DNA from: Halotalea alkalilenta
GTDB taxonomy: Bacteria; Pseudomonadota; Gammaproteobacteria; Pseudomonadales; Halomonadaceae
DNA: 64,000 nt
Assembly (NCBI RefSeq): GCF_001648175.1
Contig: NZ_CP015243.1
Coordinates: 248,001 to 312,000 of the forward strand
Direction: 5' to 3'
Below, piece by piece: positions 58,457-64,000 of this stretch. A program made the position numbers and the translations under genes. Each line of letters starts with the position of its first letter. Within the stretch, counting starts at the first letter, position 1. The notes under the pieces are model-generated. The model saw nothing but the letters and a program-made list of their open reading frames with translations, had not been told where the DNA came from and did no database searches.

Positions 58457-60685
58457 TCACCAGATATTTGATTCGCCGGATCGGAATGTCGGCTCGCTCC
58501 AGTTCAGCCCCAGCGCCTTGCGGTCATAGAGATCCTCGTTGACCAGTACCATGAACTGCTCGCCGAACTTGCCGGGCTCGACGGCAGCGACGGCACCGAC
58601 CCGCTCCAGCGCAACGAAGCCTTGGCGTGGCACCTGTACGGTATAGGGCTGCAGCTCGCGGGCGATACCGCCCACGCCCTCGGCATGCGCCAATCTCCTG
58701 AGCGCGCTGCGCGCGATATCGTCGAAGGGAATGATCACGGCACGCTGGCCGTTCTCGATCATGCGGAATTTCTGTTCAAGGGTTTCGAAAGGCAGGCCGT
58801 CGAGGCGACCCTCCTCGATCAGTCTCAACAAACCATGCCGGTCCAGCCGCTGGTCCCCTTGTTGCCAGTAGAGCAGCCGGAAGTAGGCGTCGATCGCCGC
58901 CAATGACAGCGGATCGGCGCCATACTGCCTGATTACCTCGCGGGTCACCTGGGCGAACTGCTTGAGTTCCGGCGGCGGCGCCCAGTCTTCGTTGGCGGTG
59001 GCAAAGATCGCGACCTCGCTGTCCGCCGCACTACGTTTGCCTTCCCGGTTACAGCGCCCGGCGGCCTGGGCGATGGAGTCCAAGCCCGCTTCGGCACGCA
59101 ATACGCGTGGAAAATCGACATCGACACCCGCTTCAATCAAGGAGGTAGATACCACTCGACAAGGGGCACCAGCTTTGAGGGTCTCTCGTATCTCAGCCAG
59201 TACTCGGCGGCGATGCACGGCACACATTGAGGTGGTGAGATGGTAGGCGCCAGGCTGATCCGAGATCGATTCAAACAACGCCCGAGCATGGCGACGGTTG
59301 TTGACGATACACAACACCTGCTCGGTCGCGAGTAGTTCGTCATGCAGCTCGTCATCATTCAGCGTACCGATATGGCGTACCGTGACGCGCTCCAGCCGGC
59401 GATAAAGGCACTTAGGATCGGGGGCAAGCTCCCTGAGATCGCGCAAGCCACCAGCAAAGCTGCACTCAGGATCATCGGTTTCGGCCAGCGCCGGCTGCGT
59501 CGCCGTGCACAGCACGACGCTGGTGCGATAGTTCAACGCCAGTTCGTCCAGCGCCACCACGCTGGGACGCAGCAGCGGCAAGGGCAGGGTCTGCGCCTCG
59601 TCGAGGATCACCACGCTGCGGGAGATATTGTGCAGCTTGCGGCAGCGTGAGGTCTTGGCCGCGAACAGACTCTCGAAGAACTGCACCGCCGTGGTAACGA
59701 TGATCGGCGCATCCCAGTTCTCGCTATCACGGCGCAGCTTGTCGATGGTGTAGCGGTCCCGCTGGTTACCAGCATCAAAGGCACTGTGATGCTCGAGCAC
59801 GGCCGCTTCGCCGTATTCACCCAGCGCGCGCCGGAAGACCGCCGCGTTCTGCTCGACGATGCTGGTGAACGGAATCACGTAAATCACCCGATCCATGCCG
59901 TGCGCCATGGCGTGATCGAGAGCGAAGGCAAGCGAGGCCAGCGTCTTGCCGCCGCCGGTCGGTACCGTCAGCGTAAAGCGTCCCGGGGGTAACTCGGCCT
60001 GGCTTCGCACATGAGTCAGAATCTCACCACGCAGGCGATTGACATCGCTGTCCGCCTTGAACACCGACAGATGGGCATGCAGCGCATCGCGCAGGGCTTC
60101 CAACCTCGGCCCCCCGCCACGCGCATGAGGCAATCCTTTTTCATGCGAGGCATAGAAGGTCTCGGTATCGATGAAGTCGGCATCGACCAAGCAAGAGAAC
60201 AGCATCCGAGTCAAAAAGGCGTACTGGAAGTGGCCTCGATCACGGCGCGGCGTGAAATGCGCTGGAGGTGTCAAACTGACAGGCAGGACGATCTCATCCC
60301 GCCAAGCCGGGTCGAGTTCGGGCAGGTCCGCCGCCATACGATCGTTCAGTGAGGAACGCTCGCCGCTATCGCGACCATTGGCCAACCCCGCATGATGGCC
60401 GGCAATCAGATAGGCCAACAGGTGGCCGAGTTGGGGATACTTTTCCATGGCGATACGCGCGCCTGCCGTGGAGTGATCGACCCGTACTGGCGCCCCCTCC
60501 AAGCGGCATTGGAATACCCTGGTGTACTTACCCAGGTCATGGAGCAGCCCCGCGACCTCGCCCCAAGGGCCTGCGCCGAAACGCGCGGCACGCTCGGCCG
60601 CCATCTGCCCAACACTGATCAAGTGGCTATCGAGCGATTGCCAATTCGACTTATCGGTCGTCAAGGTGGAGTGCGCGTAGAACAT
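58457..60685 (-). CDS. cas3: Cas3, type I-C helicase-nuclease
   Basis: A 742-residue effector with an N-terminal HD nuclease (VAGLLHDLGKYTRVFQCRL near residues 45-63; HDAG-like IAGHHAGL at about 95) and an SF2 helicase. Walker A is PTGGGKTLASLA (about 245), the Walker B box is VVILDEAQTLP, and motif III is CTATQPAL. It unwinds and degrades DNA bound by the I-C Cascade. It is the first gene of the I-C operon. Confidence 0.96.
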   Translation of the reverse strand: MFYAHSTLTTDKSNWQSLDSHLISVGQMAAERAARFGAGPWGEVAGLLHDLGKYTRVFQCRLEGAPVRVDHSTAGARIAMEKYPQLGHLLAYLIAGHHAGLANGRDSGERSSLNDRMAADLPELDPAWRDEIVLPVSLTPPAHFTPRRDRGHFQYAFLTRMLFSCLVDADFIDTETFYASHEKGLPHARGGGPRLEALRDALHAHLSVFKADSDVNRLRGEILTHVRSQAELPPGRFTLTVPTGGGKTLASLAFALDHAMAHGMDRVIYVIPFTSIVEQNAAVFRRALGEYGEAAVLEHHSAFDAGNQRDRYTIDKLRRDSENWDAPIIVTTAVQFFESLFAAKTSRCRKLHNISRSVVILDEAQTLPLPLLRPSVVALDELALNYRTSVVLCTATQPALAETDDPECSFAGGLRDLRELAPDPKCLYRRLERVTVRHIGTLNDDELHDELLATEQVLCIVNNRRHARALFESISDQPGAYHLTTSMCAVHRRRVLAEIRETLKAGAPCRVVSTSLIEAGVDVDFPRVLRAEAGLDSIAQAAGRCNREGKRSAADSEVAIFATANEDWAPPPELKQFAQVTREVIRQYGADPLSLAAIDAYFRLLYWQQGDQRLDRHGLLRLIEEGRLDGLPFETLEQKFRMIENGQRAVIIPFDDIARSALRRLAHAEGVGGIARELQPYTVQVPRQGFVALERVGAVAAVEPGKFGEQFMVLVNEDLYDRKALGLNWSEPTFRSGESNIW

Positions 60686-60870
60686 GACCCCTCTGCGCTC
60701 TTAACGCAAAGATAACGAATCACTCGAATTGCAACACAAAAATACGTAAATGCAAATCTGGTATTTGAAAACTCACCAACGTTTCCACGCGCGCTCAAAT
60801 CTCAAGCGGATCGAGGTAATAGCACGGCAACGTGGTTTCACCAGGCATAAGAACGCTTCGCCGGGACACA
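60686..60870. promoter_or_regulatory. Promoter region of the I-C cas operon
   Basis: A non-coding stretch upstream of cas3, AT-rich at 60700-60780, where the operon promoter should lie (leftward). It is bordered by the IS3-family insertion on the right, which ends 185 bp from cas3. Confidence 0.45.
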
Positions 60871-62111
60871 TGGGCTAGCCCCGCCCCTCCGGACAGATCA
60901 GATGGCATGATTCTGCCTGGAGAGCGAAGCGATGGCACGAAACAGAAGACATTTCACGGACGAGTTCAAGCGCGAGGCGGTGCGGCTGGCCGAGCAGCCT
61001 GATAGCAACGTATCGCGCGTGGCGCAGGACCTGGGTCTGGACCCCAGCGTTCTACGGCGTTGGGTCGGGCAGATGCGTGGCGGCACATGGGAGCCGGCGC
61101 CTGGTAAGCCGCTCAAGAGTGCCCAGCAGCAGGAGATCGAGCAACTGCGCCGGGAACTGGCCAAGGTCAAGACCGAGCGGGATATCTTAAAAAAAAGCGG
61201 TCGGATACTTTGCCAAGGACCAGACATGAAGTATCCGTTCATCGCCCGACACCGGGCCGTCTGGTCGGTCAGTGAGCTATGCCGAACCTTGGGCGTGTCA
61301 CGCAGCGGCTTTTACGAATGGCATGGCCGCTCGCCCAGCGCTCGGAATCTGACCAACGAACGCTTGACTGGCCGTATCCGCGCGAGCTTCCAGGCCAGCG
61401 ACCGGACGTACGGCAGCCCTCGACCTACGTGCCTGGGGTAAGCACTGCGGCAGGCACCGTGTGGCGCGACTAATGCGCCGCGCAAACCTTGTGGCACGAA
61501 CCAGGCGCCGTCGCCATCCGTCAGATACGGGACCAAGATCGGCTCATGCCATTGCCGCCAATGTGTTGGATCGAGACTTTACGGCCAGCGCATCCAACCA
61601 GAAATGGGTAGCCGACTTTACCTACGTTTGGACTGCGGAGGGTTGGCTCTATGTGGCTGCCGTCATGGACTTGTACTCGCGGCGCATCGTCGGTTGGTCC
61701 ATGCAGGCCAGCATGACGGATCAACTAGTGACCGATGCCCTGATGATGGCGTTGCATCGCCGAGGCCGGCCACGAGAGGTCCTACATCACTCTAACCAGG
61801 GCAGCCAATACAGCAGTGAGCAGTTCCAGATGCTGCTGACCGATGCCGAGATCGTGTGCAGCATGAGCAAGCGCGGGGATTGCTGGGATAATGCCGCTAT
61901 GGAGAGCTTCTTCTCCATGCTGAAAACCGAACGGCTGAGCCGGCGAATTTACCAATCCCGAGATGAATGTCGCGCCGACGTGTTCGACTACACCGAGCGC
62001 TTCTACAACGCACGACGCCTGCACTCAACGCTGGGATACGTCAGCCCCATGCAGTTCGAAGCAACCACTTGTTAAGTTAACCAACCTGTTCGGAGGGGCG
62101 GGGCAAGCCCA
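60871..62111. mobile_element. IS3-family insertion sequence, 1241 bp
   Basis: The ends are near-perfect inverted repeats of about 28 bp: left TGGGCTAGCCCCGCCCCTCC, right (inverted) TGGGCTTGCCCCGCCCCTCC. The element is flanked by a 3-bp direct repeat ACA (60868-60870 and 62112-62114), the target duplication size of IS3 elements. It lies between the I-C cas3 promoter and hipA. The transposase is broken (see the pseudogene entry), so the copy cannot move by itself. Confidence 0.88.
60932..62075 (+). pseudogene. IS3-family transposase (OrfA/OrfB), frameshifted and catalytically dead
   Basis: OrfA (MARNRRHFTDEFKREAVRLAE, helix-turn-helix plus ERDILKK leucine zipper) runs into an eight-A tract near 61189-61196. 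This puts OrfB (MKYPFIARHRAVWSVSEL) in the same frame instead of requiring slippage. OrfB then breaks after RTYGSPR, about 61423, where roughly 10-11 bp are missing; the rest (RAWGKHCGRHRVARLM... to 62075) is in another frame. In the DDE domain the second Asp is Asn (HHSNQGSQYSS instead of HHSDxGSQY). The first Asp (VADFTYVW) and the Glu (NAAMESFFSMLK) remain. Confidence 0.88.
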
Positions 62112-62141
62112 ACAATGAGCCGTTATGGTCTTGGACCAAAC

Positions 62142-63422
62142 CTATGCCAACCGCGATATCGCCTTCGGCGTACCTTCGAAAACAAATGGGTTGAGGAACA
62201 TCCGTGACCAAAACAGCTTGCGATCCACTTCGCTCAACCCGACCTCATCGCAAATGCTTGTCCAGCGCGCACGTACGGTTTCGATGTGATGCGTGATGAT
62301 CTCAACGGCTTCGTTTCTTTCCAGCAGAAACTTTGGGGCCGCATCCAGGCAAACGGCTAGATTGCTCATCCGGTTCTCGCCGATGATCAGCATCGCTTGC
62401 GTTGCCTCGTTACCTGTCCGGTTCTGAGGGCATATATCGTAGGCTGGTGTCAGCTCCAGTGTGTTGCCGTCCCAGAAAGCAGCGTGGTTTCGTGCATGAT
62501 CATCAGTGTTGCCACAGATGATGTTGAAGACTAGTCGGCCAAACAATTCGCGCAGCGTCGTTTCCGGCTCGTCGAAGCGTTGACGAATAATGTCCGAAAG
62601 TTCTTCATAGCTCGCGTATCGCGCCATCATCTCATCGAGGCCGAAAAGGGTCAGTACCGAGACCATCAGCCGGCGCTTCCAGCCACCTCTAGCCTTCGAG
62701 CGGTCGAAACGCTCGACCAGGAGAGCGTCCTTGCCTAGCGTGTGGTGGAAGCGCACCGGCGCTACATGCAAACCGACCTCCGCAGCCAGCCGCATAGCGA
62801 TGTATTCAGCCTTCACAACATTGTAGGTGTCCGTCGAAGACGAGAACTTCGCGATGAATTTTTGTTTCTCTGCTTCGATCATCGCTTTCGGCCGTGCCCC
62901 GCCCAGCGAACTGCCATGAAAAAGAGCCTGATCAAGATCGGGCGTCAGCGGCACTCCGTTCTCCACCATTGCTGCTGCGTTCATCAATTCTTCTAGGGGC
63001 GCGGCCTGCGCAAGGCGCGGTACATACTCTGTTGGTGATGCCTGAAAATCGAGACCACCAATCCTGTCTGAACCGGATTCGAGTAGGTATGTCAGTTCAT
63101 CCAGCGCCCCGACATCCGCGTCTTTACTCCTGGTCCCCACCAGTCGATTAAGGATGACACGACGCCCCCATGCGTCTGGTGCCGCGTCGCGTAGCGCACT
63201 CGCCAGCTTCAGCCCCGGCTCAGGAAAAATGGCGCCACGCGTCAGTGGCAGCTCAGGCTCATAGATCGGGATGCAATCGTTCCGCTCAAGGTAGCTGCGG
63301 CCATAGTTGAAGATGAGCTGGTCTTCATCCCGGCTCAGCCGACCCGCGACAACGGGCTCCATCGCATCGGGCAACCAGATCCACACATAGGCTTCGTCGA
63401 CTGCTTTCCTAGAAGTCATCAT
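62142..63422 (-). CDS. HipA-family Ser/Thr kinase toxin
   Basis: A 426-residue HipA-like kinase. The Gly-rich loop is GSSLGGARPKAMIE (about 168-181); the catalytic loop is ICGNTDDHARNHAAFW (about 313) and the metal motif TPAYDICP follows. Classical HipA phosphorylates glutamyl-tRNA synthetase and causes dormancy; the target here is not known. The N-terminal subdomain (YVWIWLPDAMEPVVAGRL) is fused in the same chain as in full-length HipA. Start is Met1 or Met2. It overlaps the hipB gene by about 14 bp. Confidence 0.88.
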   Translation of the reverse strand: MMTSRKAVDEAYVWIWLPDAMEPVVAGRLSRDEDQLIFNYGRSYLERNDCIPIYEPELPLTRGAIFPEPGLKLASALRDAAPDAWGRRVILNRLVGTRSKDADVGALDELTYLLESGSDRIGGLDFQASPTEYVPRLAQAAPLEELMNAAAMVENGVPLTPDLDQALFHGSSLGGARPKAMIEAEKQKFIAKFSSSTDTYNVVKAEYIAMRLAAEVGLHVAPVRFHHTLGKDALLVERFDRSKARGGWKRRLMVSVLTLFGLDEMMARYASYEELSDIIRQRFDEPETTLRELFGRLVFNIICGNTDDHARNHAAFWDGNTLELTPAYDICPQNRTGNEATQAMLIIGENRMSNLAVCLDAAPKFLLERNEAVEIITHHIETVRARWTSICDEVGLSEVDRKLFWSRMFLNPFVFEGTPKAISRLA

Positions 63423-63747
63423 TCACCACCTTCTTCGGATGATGAACAGCGCGGGGAAGAAGAGAGAGGATTTTCTCCGCGTTTGCGATGTGAAGCGTCA
63501 TCGCAGATCGATCCGCGGTGAAAAGTGGAACGCCGGCAATGGTGGCGAGCTCAAAAACGGCTCCAATCGCGCATCCCATATCGCCTTGCTCGGCCCGATA
63601 GACCAGGCCGCGTGACACACCTGCGCGCTCTGCCAGTTCCTCTACCGTCAGCTCACGTTCGATTCGCGCATTGCGGATCATCAATCCGAGCAACCGCGCT
63701 GCATCGCGGCTATGGCGGGAGTAAGTGCGTGTGGAGGGTTTCGCCAT
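63409..63747 (-). CDS. HipB-like XRE antitoxin
   Basis: A 112-residue protein with an XRE helix-turn-helix (LGLMIRNARIERELTVEELAERAGVSRGLVYRAEQG, from residue 20). It is first in the operon with the HipA kinase and should bind both the kinase and the promoter. The C-terminal tail is longer than in E. coli HipB and ends HHPKKVVNDDF. Confidence 0.85.
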   Translation of the reverse strand: MAKPSTRTYSRHSRDAARLLGLMIRNARIERELTVEELAERAGVSRGLVYRAEQGDMGCAIGAVFELATIAGVPLFTADRSAMTLHIANAEKILSLLPRAVHHPKKVVNDDF

Positions 63748-64000
63748 GGCTACGCTCCTGTTCCTTTAACGAGGCATATTTCCAATTTTTGAACTATTAA
63801 TAGAGCAATCTTGCTGACGAAAGACTGCGCGGACAAAGGCAATACGATCTATTAATGGATCATTCTATCCGGTTACGCCTCATTAGCGAAACAAAACATA
63901 AAGGAAAAAGCAGGCCTGCGACCGGCACTGGAGCCGTCGTGGGGTAGAAAAGGGGTGACAACCAAGCGGTCACGACCGATGGCCATCCACGCCAGCCGCA
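63748..64000. promoter_or_regulatory. hipBA promoter region with repeated palindromes
   Basis: The AT-rich sequence upstream of hipB contains CTATTAATAG (63794-63803, a perfect 10-bp palindrome) and a near copy CTATTAATGG (63849-63858) within GATCTATTAATGGATC. They are 55 bp apart and are likely HipB operators. No further gene is visible up to the window end. Confidence 0.55.

Noticed and set aside
60781..60860. Possible I-C-like pseudo-repeat upstream of I-C cas3 (GTTTCCACGCGCGC and a second GTTTCACC)
   Set aside because: Only about a dozen bases resemble the I-C repeat, the stem is missing, spacing is wrong, and I found no TTC-flanked target for the adjacent sequence.

Overview
The window looks like chromosome of a high-GC gammaproteobacterium, most likely a halomonad (Halomonas or a relative). 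This rests on the gene set and protein character (CstA/YjiX/YjiA block, Hsp20, TRAP sugar-acid uptake, TonB siderophore receptor) and is an inference; there is no rRNA or marker gene to settle it.

Layout. 1-17.3 kb is ordinary housekeeping: a gluconate permease/gluconokinase pair, an M24 aminopeptidase, cstA-yjiX-GTPase, two pseudouridine-synthase family proteins (one without its catalytic aspartate), a chemoreceptor, a DUF1456 protein, a SEC-C protein, a 5'-nucleotidase, an Hsp20 with a sigma-32-type promoter, and a two-gene membrane operon of unknown role. 17.6-19.9 kb is a TonB-dependent siderophore receptor behind a Fur-like box. 20.0-39.4 kb is a complete type I-F CRISPR-Cas locus: a very large array (134 repeats including a degenerate end) on the minus strand, then cas6f-cas7f-cas5f-cas8f, a 435-bp regulatory gap, cas2/3 and cas1, a Phd-RelE toxin-antitoxin pair, and a second array (25 repeats) on the plus strand. 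39.5-51.4 kb holds a GGDEF protein and a sugar-acid catabolic island: altronate-dehydratase-like enzyme, Zn-dehydrogenase, TRAP transporter, GntR regulator, SDR, two FAH-family proteins, a truncated aldehyde dehydrogenase and an IclR regulator. 51.7-60.7 kb is a complete type I-C CRISPR-Cas locus (18-repeat array, cas2-cas1-cas4-cas7-cas8c-cas5c-cas3). The end holds a dead IS3-family element with intact ends and a HipBA-type pair.

The most interesting region is the gap between I-F cas2/3 and cas8f (32.05-32.49 kb). On the plus strand it holds a miniature CRISPR unit: two degenerate I-F repeats around a 27-nt pseudo-spacer, followed directly by an intrinsic terminator. The first 17 nt of the pseudo-spacer match, next to a CC PAM, a site abutting the predicted minus-strand promoter that reads toward cas8f. 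Mismatches fall at positions 6, 12 and 18, the periodically flipped-out bases of type I crRNAs, plus one at 14. Downstream of that promoter is a near-perfect Shine-Dalgarno followed by an 11-codon mini-ORF with tandem AGA codons and then a strong hairpin. Together these look like a CreTA-type (CRISPR-regulated RNA toxin / CRISPR-like RNA antitoxin) or CreR-type autoregulatory module inside a I-F operon. The CC PAM is independently supported by two pairs of overlapping spacers in the large array.

How parts work together: Cas1 and Cas2/3 would add spacers at two IHF-equipped leaders, Cas6f would process two slightly different repeat types, and the Csy complex would use both array crRNAs and the pseudo-crRNA, the latter tuning the locus itself. 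The sugar-acid island appears to be controlled by the GntR protein through near-identical operators at both ends of the TRAP cluster.
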